The notes: generated by a model not told the origin, from the sequence alone. A DNA stretch of 64,000 nucleotides from Allomyces macrogynus ATCC 38327 (GCA_000151295.1 GG745337.1:1248998-1312997), one strand, 5' to 3'. Positions 51,758 through 62,797 are shown, numbered from the stretch's first letter. A program made the numbers and translations.

Positions 51758-52679
51758 TCACATCCTCGCCCGAGGCACCACCGCGTCCAAGAACCGGGTC
51801 ACCGCTTCGATCGCGGCCGCGTCCTGCGGGACATAGTGCCCGCCGTCGTGCGTGAACACGACCGGGTTCGCAAACGCGCGCGCCAGCTGCGCCGACCGCG
51901 TCGCCGGGACAATATCGTCGCGGTGGCCCCACATGTGCAGCGTCGGCGTTGTGCACAGCGGTGCGCTACCGCCATCGAGACACGCGGGCGGGTAGTACTG
52001 GCGGTGCGCGTGCGCGCGCGATGGGTGGCCGCCGACTAAGATCGCGAACTTGAGCGGGGGGATGTCGGCCGCGGGGGCAGAGGGCGGGAACTGGCGTTGC
52101 GCGACGAGGAGTGTCATGAGGCCCGCAGCGATCGAACCTGAACGGTGGAGAAGGTGCGTCAGGCGATTGCGGATGTGATGAAGGTACTGGTGGACGAGCG
52201 GACCTTGCGAGAAGCCCAAAATCGCATCAAATGGGCCTTGGTCCCGGAAGACTTGGGCGAGGTACTCCAGCGACTCGTCGGCACCGATATACTTGAATAC
52301 GGCGGTCGTGTCGTCAAAGTTCCACCACGCTCGGCGGCCCTCTGTTGAGGGGAGAGCCGGCGCGCGTTAGTACTCGGTCACGCAGCTGCTGGGCAGGATA
52401 CTCGGCAAATATCAACAGTACCATTCTTCTTCGGGTCGCTGTCATTCGAGGGCACGTAGCCCTGAACGTAGTTTGGCGCTGTCACATAAACTGCGCATTG
52501 CCGATCATGGTCAGGATCGTGGGTGCTTGCCGTGGTTGACTGGTCGCAAAACCGGTACCAAGCTCAGCGCGATCCTTGAGCGACTCGCGGAGCGCAGTGG
52601 TCGACTTGGCGAAAACAGTGGCGTTCTGGTGGTATCCGTGAAGACACAGGATGCGGAGCGGTCTGCTGGCAGTCATCAT
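51758..52679 (-). CDS. FSH1-family serine hydrolase (alpha/beta fold)
   Basis: Minus-strand exons 52679-52559, 52490-52422, 52341-52204 and 52137-51758, in phase, give 235 residues (yeast Fsh1 about 243). It starts RPLRILCLHGYHQNATVF, as fungal FSH1/OVCA2 family members do. YVTAPNYVQGY and WWNFDD follow, then the nucleophile elbow GFSQG (split by intron 3), catalytic Asp in WGHRDDIVP and His in GGHYVPQD. These are small cytosolic hydrolases or esterases, also used as thioesterase-like enzymes in secondary metabolism; the substrate here is unknown. A degraded copy lies immediately downstream on the same strand, so the pair arose by tandem duplication. No signal peptide. Confidence 0.85.
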
Positions 52680-53178
52680 TGTGTCGGAAAACGATTGATG
52701 GAAATGGAGATGACCTGGATGACTGGGGATCTTGGGAAAAGTTGATGGCGGTTTAATGGCGATTTACGGACTTCGGAAAGACGGAGGACGCTGGAGGTGT
52801 GTTGGAGGTGAAGGGATTGAAAATCCACTCCATCAGCCGCGCCTGCAACACGCAGCACGTTGCACGAGACAGGAACGACTTGGAACGTGACCGCGGAGAC
52901 CAACGTCCCTGTCCGTCCCTGTCCCGCGAATTCGTGGTCGAGCAGGAGCGATTGCGCCTCAATAAATTTATTGGTGCCCCACGCGTGTGAAGTTCGGAAG
53001 AGCATCGCCGAGCATGAGCGAGTATCAGCAAGTATCAGCGAGCCGACGAGTCTACTTGGCCGGCCTTGGCCGGTCCCGGAGCTTTCCTTCCTCTGGAGTC
53101 GCGAACCAGATTGCACATGCCACTCTTTCGATATCCGTAAAATGAACAAGCACGCCCAACCCGCTACGAACCAACCCC
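52680..53178. other. Intergenic, FSH1-like promoter and PPR gene 3' flank
   Basis: No gene is supported. The sequence has ordinary composition without notable repeats. Confidence 0.3.
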
Positions 53179-55476
53179 CTATCCCGACTGTTCCTTGCGC
53201 CCACCTCGCTGCGACCGACCATCCCGAACTGGTCCACCGCGAGTTAACCCGCTGCGTTTATCGGCAGCCGCCGAAACCGCATCGCCCTCCCCCTCCGCCT
53301 CGGCTGCAATTGCCAACTGATCCTCGACCCACTTGCGCATCTCAGCCGCCTCCTCGATCCGCTTCGGAATTGCATCCGCCACCTTCTTAATCTCCGCGTC
53401 CTTGTGGAAATCGCGCGGCGCCGTGCGCTGTGCGTACTCGAGCACGCGCGTCATCGCATTCAGCAGCGCGAGCCGACCCTTATCCGCATTCCCCCACGCA
53501 GGCGTCGTACCCAACGCACGCTTCACAGCCTTGCCCACATTGTCCTCGTCGAGCTTGAATGCGCGCAGCGCGACACCCGCGGGCGTCGTGATCCACACGT
53601 CCCGTCGCGCGGGGGTTGCGGGGAAAGCCGTCGCGGCCGCGTCAGCGAGTCGCAGGATCGCGCGCAAGTGCGCGGCACGCAGCGGGCCGTCGATTTGATT
53701 GCTCACGTCGGCGGAGAGGGTGCGCACGAGGGGCTCGAACGGTTCGGCGTTGTCGAGCCGCGGAAGGGTCGTGGCCGTGGCATGCATGACTGCGTTGTAG
53801 TCGTCCATAGCGAGTGGCAGGGCCGGGAGCATGCGCAGGACTGCCGACGGCGGCGGGCGCGCGGAAATCAAGTCGATTTGCTTGAGCGGCACGTCGTGCC
53901 AGACGTGGAAGTAGGCCGTGAGCAGCGTCGTTGGGCGACGGAGTTGCGCCCAAGCCGAGAAGAGCACCGAGATAGCGAGATGGCTCGGCTTTTTGTTGGC
54001 CGAGGAACGGTGCACCGCGGGGAAGAGCTGCTCAATGAAGAGCGGTGTCTCAGAAGTTGTCGCAGGGGCCGGCGCGGCCGGTGCCGGGGCTGGAGCCGGG
54101 GTCGGTTCCTCGCTCGAGCTCGCACCAAAGAGATCGATCTGAATCCCGCGCGTGTTGAACTTGGACTGGTCAGTTTTAGCGGCCGCGCGCGCCGCCGCTG
54201 CCTCTGCTGCCGCTGCCGTAGCAGCCGCAGTCGCAGCATCAGTGATTAGCTTGTCCACCTGGAACGCGAGAATCACGAGCCAGTTGACGGTCGGTTCCGG
54301 CAGCGGGAACATCATCTTGGTCTCGAACCGCGTCGTCGGCAGGCTCTTGAGCGCGTCGGGCAGCGACGGGAAATCTATCTCGCGCACCTTACCGCCCTGC
54401 AGCTTGGCCCACAGGTGCAGCGGCGCTGCCGCGTCGCGCGGGTCGGTAAACAACTTGGCGGTCCTGCACATTGCGCTGATCAGGTGCGCGTCGACGGTGA
54501 TGGTCCCGGCCAGCAACTGCTTCCAGCACTCGTTGTAGACCATGACGAGCGGTTCGCGCGGGACCTTGGCCGGGTTTTTGGCTTCGTCGAGCAACGTTGT
54601 GAATGCGACGCCGTCAACGTGCTTTTTCCCGGCCGCCACGTCCTGCAGAACCAAGTCGGCAGCCATCTCCCACTGGTCAGCGCGCACCATGCACTGCACA
54701 AACGTGTTGTAGACAAACGAGCTGACGCGCGTCGGTGCGTCGCCGCCCTTGGTCCGATACACGGCCTCCCACAGACTGCGTGCCTCGCTGGCCTTGTTCG
54801 GGCTCGTCGAATTGGAAACGGCCAGGAACACGAGCGACCACGTATGGTCGTCGGGCTTGGCACCACGCTTCTTCATGTCGACGACGAGCGCACGCGCACG
54901 TTTGGCCGCACCCTCGGTCGCGTATTCGTGCAGAACCGGGTGCCAGACGGCCGCCTCGTCCGCGGCGTGCGGTGAGTTGTGGATCGCAGCGAGCGCCTCG
55001 TCGACGCGACCCTGCGCAACACGCCGCGCAACGTGGTCACGCAGCAGATACGAGTCTTGAAATCGCGGGATCTTCAAGTTCTTCGCCGGTTTCGATAACA
55101 GCGACGGACGGAGGTCGATAGTATGCCCTGTGTCGGCTGCGGAAGAAGACGATGGAAGACGGTCGCGCCAGTGGCTCGTGCCAAACGACTTGCGCAGCTG
55201 TGCACGGTGTTCGGCGGGGGTCGGCCGTGGACCCTTGCGCTCGACGGGTGCGTAATTGGTCCTGCGCTTGGCAAGCGACCGCGTTCGAGCATCCTTGGAA
55301 GTGGCAATGCGCTCGGTCGACCCAGAGTCGTTGATTCGCCGGCGAGAAGTATGCACAGAGGCCGTCTGCAAGCTTGCGACACGGACCGCAGCAGCGAGCT
55401 GGGCAGAATTGCTCGACCAGCTGGTGTGCTGGGACAGGCGCGAGGCGACGGCAGCTGATGCCAAGAGCCTGGACAT
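53179..55476 (-). CDS. Mitochondrial pentatricopeptide-repeat-like protein
   Basis: 765 residues in one exon starting MSRLLASAAVASRLSQHTSW. The first ~60 residues are rich in Arg/Ser/Ala with few acids, a likely mitochondrial presequence. Helical repeats of PPR type follow: VWHPVLHEYATEGAAKRARALVVDMKKRGAKPDDHTWSLVF is one unit, and FVYNTFVQCMVRADQWEMAADLVLQDV the next. PPR proteins bind organellar RNA to process, stabilise or translate it; the target is unknown. An Ala/Pro-rich insert lies near residues 430-490, and the C-terminal end is basic. An upstream in-frame extension to 55707 is not used because the presequence begins at 55476. A decayed paralog lies just upstream on the same strand. 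Confidence 0.75.
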   Translation of the reverse strand: MSRLLASAAVASRLSQHTSWSSNSAQLAAAVRVASLQTASVHTSRRRINDSGSTERIATSKDARTRSLAKRRTNYAPVERKGPRPTPAEHRAQLRKSFGTSHWRDRLPSSSSAADTGHTIDLRPSLLSKPAKNLKIPRFQDSYLLRDHVARRVAQGRVDEALAAIHNSPHAADEAAVWHPVLHEYATEGAAKRARALVVDMKKRGAKPDDHTWSLVFLAVSNSTSPNKASEARSLWEAVYRTKGGDAPTRVSSFVYNTFVQCMVRADQWEMAADLVLQDVAAGKKHVDGVAFTTLLDEAKNPAKVPREPLVMVYNECWKQLLAGTITVDAHLISAMCRTAKLFTDPRDAAAPLHLWAKLQGGKVREIDFPSLPDALKSLPTTRFETKMMFPLPEPTVNWLVILAFQVDKLITDAATAAATAAAAEAAAARAAAKTDQSKFNTRGIQIDLFGASSSEEPTPAPAPAPAAPAPATTSETPLFIEQLFPAVHRSSANKKPSHLAISVLFSAWAQLRRPTTLLTAYFHVWHDVPLKQIDLISARPPPSAVLRMLPALPLAMDDYNAVMHATATTLPRLDNAEPFEPLVRTLSADVSNQIDGPLRAAHLRAILRLADAAATAFPATPARRDVWITTPAGVALRAFKLDEDNVGKAVKRALGTTPAWGNADKGRLALLNAMTRVLEYAQRTAPRDFHKDAEIKKVADAIPKRIEEAAEMRKWVEDQLAIAAEAEGEGDAVSAAADKRSGLTRGGPVRDGRSQRGGRKEQSG

Positions 55477-55755
55477 GGTTCTTGCCGTTGATAATTGGAC
55501 TTGAGTGCGCCGGGTTGCTGGTGGTCTATTGATCCAAATCGTGCAGGAAGCCAAGTTGCAGTTGACGATATTATTGGTCGAAGTGGTCGTTGTTGTTGGT
55601 GTGTTGTTGATCACACATCGTGATCCGTTGATTGGGCAAGCAAAGCACCATGCCTCCAAGTCGCCAGAAGGAATGAATATTCGTGCCTGCTCCAATCCCA
55701 TATTCATCTGCTCCCGTCCCTCCTTCGCTTCAAATTATGTATCGGGAATCTTGCG

Positions 55756-57343
55756 TTATTCGCGCCCCTTCCTCGCGCCCCTTCCTCGCCGCAAATTCGA
55801 CCTCATTTCCGTTCCACGGCGCTCCTTCACATCACCATCACGCCAGGCCGCAATCGCACGCGCCGTCTGCTCGTCGGTCCACTTGCATATTTCCCGTGCC
55901 TCCTTGACGCGCTGCGGGAGCGCATCCAGGAACCGGTCGCCAGTCGCTCCCTTCGTCCCCTTCCCGCTCGTCGGCGCCGTCGCCTGCGCGTGCTCGAGAA
56001 TCCGCGTGATCGCGCGCGTCGTTGTCATCCAGTTTCTGGGCGTCATCCCCGTCAGCTTGGCGGGATCAAACAAGCGCTGCACGGCCTCCTCCTCCGTGTC
56101 GCAGTCGAGATCGAGCGCGCGCAGGACCAGATACGCAGTCAGGGACTGCATGATGGCGCTGTAGTTGTCCATGGACATCGAGTGCGCAGCAATTTTGCGC
56201 AGAACGGCCGCCGGCAACGGCACGCGCGAGTCGTCCAGGAGCTCGGCGTGTTTCTTGAGCGACTTGCCGTGCCGCGCGTGGTAGTAGGCCCTGAGCAAAG
56301 TCGCCGGGCGGTGGCACTGCGACAACGCCGAAAAGAGGACCGAGACGCCGAGGGTATCTGGCGATAATGCCCGTGGTCATGACGCGGAAGACTTGCTCGG
56401 TGATGAGCGGCACGTCCGTGGGCGAATCGGTGCGCGGGGTCGGATCGGATGGCGCTGCAAAACAAGCCAAGTTGAGAGTCGAGGGTATTTGGTTTTGGCG
56501 CGCGACCAGAATCGGCAGCGAGCAATTTATCCACCTGGAAGGAGACCTGCATGAGCCAGTTGGTGGTCGCTTCCGGGAGCGGGAACGTCATCTTGGTCTC
56601 GAATTCTACCGTCGGCAAGTGCTTAAGCTCGTCGGGGAGCAACTGCAGAGCAATCTCGCTCGCCTTGTCGCCCTGCGACTTGGCCCATAGATGCAGCGGT
56701 GCAGCCGCGTCGCGCGGGTCGTCAAAGAGCTTGGCGGTCCTGCGCATTGTGCTGAGCAGGTGCGCGTCGACGGCAATTTTGCCCGCAATAATCTGCTTCC
56801 AGCATTCGTCATAGGTCTTAACGAGAGTGCGTTGTGGAGCAGGTGAGGGTGCTGAAACCGCACCGCAGAGGCGCATTTGGCGATCGACAGCGAATCCAAA
56901 GACGGCCGCGGCAGCCAAGATACAGTCGACGAGCTGGCAGCCCGCGATGGTGCTGGCATCGACGAGGACCGCGCCGCAGCTGCCCGTGCCGTCTGGGCCG
57001 GCCGCGTCTGCGCGATCCGGAAGCCTGAGTTGTAGTGCTGGTTCCACTGCGCATGGCTACCGGCAGGAAGCAGATCGGCGGCCTCGGGGCACTTGCGACC
57101 AGACTTGTCATGTCCATTCGACCGGGTGTCCGTCGTCGGCCGCTGGCGTAATGACAGGGTGGAGGTGGTGTGCAGACTCGCAGCAGATAAGGCGCCGAGG
57201 ATTGCTGGACGAACGGCCGCCAAGCTGGTCGAATTGCACAATCGTCCGACGCGACGGACCGTCGACAGACCCCCGCCGGGATCATGAGCACTCTGGGTGT
57301 CAATACTTGAACGGTGTCGGGCAGGACTTGAGTGCCCGGCCAA
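55756..57343 (-). pseudogene. Degraded paralog of the adjacent PPR-like gene
   Basis: Minus-strand segments match the intact gene at 53179-55476 in order but in different frames. A presequence-like LAAVRPAILGALSAASLHTT appears near 57250. TYDECWKQIIAGKIAVDAHLL and AKLFDDPRDAAAPLHLWAKSQ lie at about 56600-56820, then LITEQVF near 56400, SVLFSALSQCHRPATLLRAYY near 56330, and a C-terminal part ending at 55756. At least two frameshifts are needed (about 56440-56530 and about 56360). The PPR repeat region between presequence and TYDECWKQ is missing. The 189-codon C-terminal frame is open and could still be expressed alone, but I see no promoter. Confidence 0.7.
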
Positions 57344-57648
57344 CGTGAAATGAGATGTGCGACCGGTGCGTGGCCAACTGTATCAAGTTTTGCTGGGCCG
57401 GTTGGGGCGCAGTCGCGGGAAGTACTTGCGTCCTCGATCGCGACAGCGTGTTGCTCAGAGCGTCGGCGTGGTGACTTGTGATCGTGAAGGCGGTGTAAGC
57501 AGCCCGCCTCGGCTCTTTTCTCGAGCCCGCGCGGGCCCACGAGCCCTCTCTCTCTCTCTCTCTCCACCTCGACAACAGGGAACGAGCCGGTCGTCAGCAC
57601 CACGACCGTACAACTTGATTAGGACCCGCTGCACAAGATCACCAAGCC
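57344..57648. promoter_or_regulatory. OMP decarboxylase promoter/leader with CT microsatellite
   Basis: Contains a (CT)n run at about 57545-57567, roughly 82-104 nt upstream of the ATG. Pyrimidine runs near the start are common in strongly expressed fungal genes. Confidence 0.45.
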
Positions 57649-58568
57649 ATGTCGACCGCCGCTGCCGCCGTCTACCCGCGCGTCTCGTACGAGGCGCGCC
57701 GCCCGCGCTTCACCAACGCCGTGGCCACGCAGCTGCTCGACCTGATCATTGCCAAGCAGTCGAACCTGTGCGTCTCGGCCGACTTGACCAAGGCCGCCGA
57801 CGTGCTGCAGCTCGCCGACCAGGTGGGCCCGTACATTTGCATGCTCAAGACGCACGCCGACATTATCGAAGACTTTGATGCCAAGTTTGTCGAGGCACTG
57901 CAAAAACTCGCCGAGAAGCACCGGTTTATGATTTTTGAGGACCGCAAGTTTGCTGATATTGGTCCGTTTTGCGACTTTGTGGCCGACGGCATGCTACACG
58001 GATGGTGGGTGAGCTGTTGAAGCTGATCTCGCTATCGGTCTGCACTCTCTCCACAGGCAACACGGTCCAGCACCAGTACGCGCACGGCGTGCACAAGATT
58101 GCCGACTGGTCGCACATTGTCAACGCGCACACGCTGCCCGGCGAAGGCATCATTTCCGGGCTCAAGGCCGTGGGTCTGCCCAAGCAGCGCGCGCTGCTCC
58201 TGCTCGCGCAAATGTCGTCGGCCGGCACGCTCTTCACCGAGGCCTACACGCAGCAGACGGTCGTGCTCGCTGACAAGCACCCGGACTTTGTGATTGGCTT
58301 CATTGCGCAGCGCGCGCTGCCGTCGCCCGCGGGCAACGACTACCTCGTCCTGACGCCTGGTGTCGGGCTCGACGATAAGGGCGACGGTCTCGGGCAGCAG
58401 TACCGCACGCCGCACGACGTGCTCGTCAAGGACGGGTGCGACGTGATCATTGTGGGCCGCGGGATCTACAAGCCCGGCCGTGACCCGGTTGCCGAGGCCA
58501 AGCGGTACCAGAAGGCTGGCTGGGACGCGTACCTCGCGAGCCTCGCGGCCGCTGCCGGTCGCAAGTAG
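57649..58568 (+). CDS. URA3: Orotidine 5'-phosphate decarboxylase
   Basis: Decarboxylates OMP to UMP, the last step of de novo pyrimidine synthesis. Exons 57649-57961 and 58057-58568 join in phase across a 95-nt GTCCGT...CAG intron to give 274 residues, the usual size for the fungal single-domain enzyme. The catalytic Lys/Asp cluster reads [10 protein letters not shown], with the final Gly formed at the splice junction, followed by [28 protein letters not shown] and the phosphate-binding end [20 protein letters not shown] with [13 protein letters not shown] are also present. In animals and plants this domain is fused to OPRTase; here it stands alone as in fungi. Confidence 0.95.
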
Positions 58569-59308
58569 GTAGACGGTATAACATTAAACTTTTGGCGGGT
58601 TCGCGTCTTTATTTGACCTTGGCACCCGCGCGTGTATTTCTTGGCTTTCCAGGCTGGTCCGGCACAAATACGCCCACCGAACGCCAGGTGGCAGGGACCT
58701 CATTGCTCTCCACCACCTTGCCGAAGAGAGTGTGGAGAGTGCTTTGCTTTCACCAGTTTTGCAACTGGAGCAGAAAAAAAAAAAAAAAGAGACAAGGTCG
58801 ATGGTGGCGCTTCAGCTTGTTCAGCAGCTTTTGTCGAAGTTACGAGCGGCGCGCTCTTGTGTGCGGTACGCTTGGGCTGTGAGCATGTTGAGCATGATGG
58901 TCTTCTCTCGCTTCTTTCTCTCCTCTCCGTTATCGTCGTTCTGACGTGCTCGCTGCTGCGGTTTCTCCACCACCCGATATCGACCAGCGTTTGCAGCTGA
59001 TCGCGCGCCGTTCCTGCTCTTCCGCACTGCTCGCAACTGCTCGCTCCCGCGGGCATCGACGAGGACCGACGACAAGAGGCGCAGAACGTCGCTTGGCACG
59101 AGCACGAGCACGACCACGAAGAGCACGGACCAACGCTGGGGATCACGAACGCCTCCGGTAGCAAGCGACCTGTGCAGGCGCAGCACCAGCTCGATATCCA
59201 ACGTCAACTGCAGCGGGCACCAGCCGACCAGCCATCCATCGTCAACATCGAACGATTGATCACTAGCACCGGCTCGACGCTCGACGAACGAACCGCACGG
59301 CCGTGACC
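58569..59308. other. Intergenic with a poly(A) run
   Basis: An uninterrupted A run of about 15 nt lies near 58773-58788. No gene is supported on either strand. Confidence 0.35.
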
Positions 59309-61937
59309 ATGCTCGCATCCCCGCCCCCCGAACTCGCCGCGCCGCTCGGCCCAAAGCGTGCGGCGTCGGGCAAGTCGTCGGGTGCCTCGACGACGCACGC
59401 CCCGACCATTGTGGCTGTTGACCGCCACCCGCGCGCGCTTGTCGATACGCTCGACCAATTTGCGACGCAGTTGCGGTCGGCGATCCGGTCGATTGCACTC
59501 GCGGCCGAGAACCGCACCTGCGTGCGGTCAAACCTGCCAGGCGAGCTCGCGCAGTTGCTTATGACCATGGGCGCACATTTCCCGCCGCATTTGACCAAGC
59601 CCTTGCTCGACTCAGACGTGATCGTGTTTTTGGCCGCGCAAGTGTATTACGAGGTGTTCACGCTCACGACCGAGGCCGTTGACGACTGGGCGCTCGCGAC
59701 GGGTGGGGACGTGGCGGCGATGCACGCAACCTGGCAAGCGGTCCGCAAGCGTGCGAGCGATGCGATTCTTGATCGCAAGGTGCCCGTGCAGGACTGGACC
59801 GTCGACGAGCTCGAGACCGCGGCGTGGCCCGACATGGTCGACGTGGATCCGTCCGTGCCTGCTGCCAAGAACCTGGCCCGCATGCTCGTCGAAGCTGCCG
59901 TCGATTACCTGACCAAGGTGGGCTTGGTGGTCGCGACGGGCAAGCAGGCCGCGCTCTACCTGCATGTTGCGCTCGGGTTCCCAGACGTCTACTGCTGGCT
60001 GAAGACGGCGCACCCGTCGTGGCGGTTGCGGTTCTTTGATACGCAAGTGCCCTACGATCCGAGTACCATGGGTCCGGCGCCGCGGCTCGTGTGCCGCGAC
60101 TGGAAACCGGCGCGGTCCGTGCACGATCACGAAATGGACGTGGCTGCAAGCCCCAAGCTCTCGTCGACCCATGCGCATTGGCGCGTCGCCTACACGGTGC
60201 ACCCGTACCTCGACGTGGGCGACTCGGCCGAAGATGCGCAAATGTCGCCCGTGCTCAGCAACACTGGCCTGTACCGCGCCGAAGTCGTGTGTTTTGTCGA
60301 TGCGAGCATGGTGCCCGGCGGTGGCGAGAGCCCGTCGGTCGGTTCGCAAGATGAGCGGCTGCGTTCAGCCAGCTTTGATCAGTTCTCCGGTCCGTGCCGC
60401 ATATTGCTTATTTTTCACCGCACGTCAATCTTCTTCGAGCCTAACATTACCCCACGCGCATTAGAGTACTCGAACATGTCGCCACCGTTCCACCACCTCG
60501 ATTCGTCGGCCATGTCTAACTACTCGTCGGCTGACTCGCTCTCGCGGCCCTCGTCGGTGCGGTCATCGCCCAGCGATATTTCGGGCAGGCGCACGCCCAA
60601 GCCACGATTCACGACGGCCACGATTACGCGGTCGTGGGAGTCGTTCAAGGCGCCCGTCGAGCCCGAGCCCGTCGCTGACGACAAAGATGCCGCTGATACG
60701 GACGAGACGGGCGACCAAAAGTCGCGGCGGCGGTTCAGTCCGGGCAAGCTGGCGGCACAGGCAAAATCGGCCCTGGTGGATTGGAAGAACCGAGTTGCAG
60801 ATGCGTCGTTTGCCTGTACCAGTACGTCTTCCTTTTTAAACGCTTCTGTCTCGCACACTGGCCGACTTGCTGACGTGGTGGAACCCGATAGGAATCGTGT
60901 CGGCAGAACGCAAGCGCGAGGCCAACTACAACCACATCCGACGCACCGTGCAGCGGTCGCAGCGCACGTCGATGCTCATGGCCGCGCCCGAACCGCTCGC
61001 CGACGACACGCTCATGCCACCCGTGACTGACCAGCCTGCAATCAAGCGTGCTGTCTACGAGGCATTGCCGCACGTCGACCGCGCGACGTTGCAGCTGCAG
61101 CTGACCGACCACGTCTCGCGTGCAACCAGTGTCCTGCAAACGGTGCAGGCAGCCATGGACCAGGTGCTTGCAGCATCGCGGCGTGCGCACGGCGTCAATG
61201 CCGTTGACATTGCCCTGGCCGTGCTCAAGGCACAGTTGAGCCAGACAGCCAAGCAGCCGCTCGATCTCGATGCGCTTGGCACCGACACGGTTGCGCCGTG
61301 GCTCGCGGCAGTCGCCATGGCCGAAGTTGTCGAGTACCTGGCCGCGGTCGAGGTCGACCTGATGGGTGGGCAGTTGGCGACGCGCGCTTCACGCGAGGCC
61401 GCGCGGTATGCGCGGATGTTCCAAGGTGCTAGCGCGTCGGGTACCCGGTCGCACCCGCTCGCCGGGCTCGTTGGCGACGCCGAGGCGACGACGGTCGCGT
61501 CGGATGCCGTGCACGCGGTCGCTGCCAAGATTGCGCCTTTTGTGCCGGGCACGTCCGGCAAGACGATTCGCGAGTGCTTGACCCGGCCGGTCCTCACGGT
61601 GATTGCGCTCTACTTTGCCGTCAAGGAAGTATATCTCGGGTGTGGGCTCGTCGCGGTGCCGTCTGGGACCGAGTTTGACTCGATCACGATGGAGATTGAT
61701 CATTCGCAAGGACCGCTGCCGAGTCGGCGCACACGCTATGTCGCGTTTGCGCTCACGCCGGCGATTGGTGTCGTTGAGCCGGAATCGCCCTCGGACGTGG
61801 CGTTGGGAACAACGAACCCGCAAAAGATTTTGTTCCCGGCACTGGTCTTGTGCTGTGCTGCGGGTGCGTCTCCGAATCGATCGCAATCAGCCTTTCCTGC
61901 GTCAGTACTGACATTATCCACCCACCACGACCCGTAG
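59309..61937 (+). CDS. Unrecognised 852-residue protein
   Basis: Exons 59309-60821 and 60892-61937 are joined by a 70-nt GTACGT...TAG intron. The competing donor 6 nt earlier would create a TGA at the junction, so the choice is constrained. I recognise no family. Residues ~35-370 look like a mostly folded alpha/beta or helical domain rich in Val, Asp and Trp (AAQVYYEVFTLTTEAVDDWAL, then WLKTAHPSWRLRFF). Residues ~390-500 are Ser-rich and probably disordered (SADSLSRPSSVRSSPSD). The second exon is a long, mainly helical Ala-rich domain. No signal peptide, membrane segment or catalytic signature is apparent. The protein could be cytoplasmic and lineage-specific. The start ATG is the first in a good context. 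Confidence 0.6.
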
Positions 61938-62797
61938 CAAACCCGAGCCAACGCCAATTCAAGCCGCTTCCACCAGTACCTTCCCTGTCTGCGCAACCAT
62001 CCACCCTCACCCTGTCCGCCAGCTACTAGACCCGACTCGCGCTTTCCACCCCAGTTTTGCTCCTGTTCTCGTTCCTGCCCCATAGCTTTCTATTGCTGTT
62101 TTGTCTCTTGTCACTGGCCCGCCGCACGTTCTGCGCTCTTTGCCGTGTTCCACTTCTTTTTTATATTTCATCTCTCGCCGTGCTGCAATTGAAACGATGG
62201 AAACCTGTTGCTGAAGCTGCACAAATCTGCGCCGGCCGAGTCTGATCGAGGTTGGGACCAAGTCTTTTTTTTTTTCTTTCTTTCTTTCTTCCACGTCGCG
62301 CGGCACTTGGTTGTACTTTCTATATTTACCGGCCCGCCTTCTCGTCGCACCCGCTCGTTCTCTCTGATTTATCGTGGCTCGTCATTGTTGTGTGATAATG
62401 TTCCTACAAGAGGATATCAACGCTGTCTGCTGATTCACGCTGGGCGACAGCTCCAAGGAGCTGTTGTGTCCAAAGGCGACCAAACCTGTCAGGTATGCAT
62501 CAAGTGGTCAGGCATGCGGCAAGTAGTCAGGCATGCAACAAGTCATCAAAAAGAGAGCAAAAACACAGCTGGTCATCAAGGACGCGTTCGCCCGCCGCTA
62601 GAACGATGTCGCTCATATTTATTTATCTGCAAACATGCAAAAGAAGAATTTCACACCGAGGGCCCAAAGTAACAGGCGGAGAGAATTCACATTCTTCTGT
62701 TAATTCCAGTTCCTAAGCAGAATCTGGCCTACTGGGCGGTTGTCGCTCTTTCCCAACGTTTCCGCAACAGCAACTGAATCACCAGCATCATCAACTC
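61938..62797. other. Intergenic with T-rich tracts and a 19-nt repeat
   Basis: 860 nt without a supportable gene. Contains an oligo-T/CTTT run at about 62265-62292 and the tandem repeat at 62490-62546. Confidence 0.4.
62490..62546. repeat. Three tandem 19-nt repeats
   Basis: Consensus CAGGCATGC-x2-CAAGT-x-GT, three copies back to back (62490-62508, 62509-62527, 62528-62546), each containing a GCATGC-like palindrome. It could be a protein-binding array or just a minisatellite. Confidence 0.7.

Noticed and set aside
60816..60891. Intron donor GTACCA at 60816 in the unknown 852-residue protein gene
   Set aside because: Splicing there creates TGA at the junction; the GTACGT six bases later keeps the frame open.
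62255..62275. RNA polymerase III gene ending at the oligo-T run
   Set aside because: The sequence upstream of the T run does not form a tRNA B box or a U6-like sequence that I can recognise.
62490..62546. CRISPR array
   Set aside because: The repeats are directly adjacent without unique spacers, and the window is eukaryotic.
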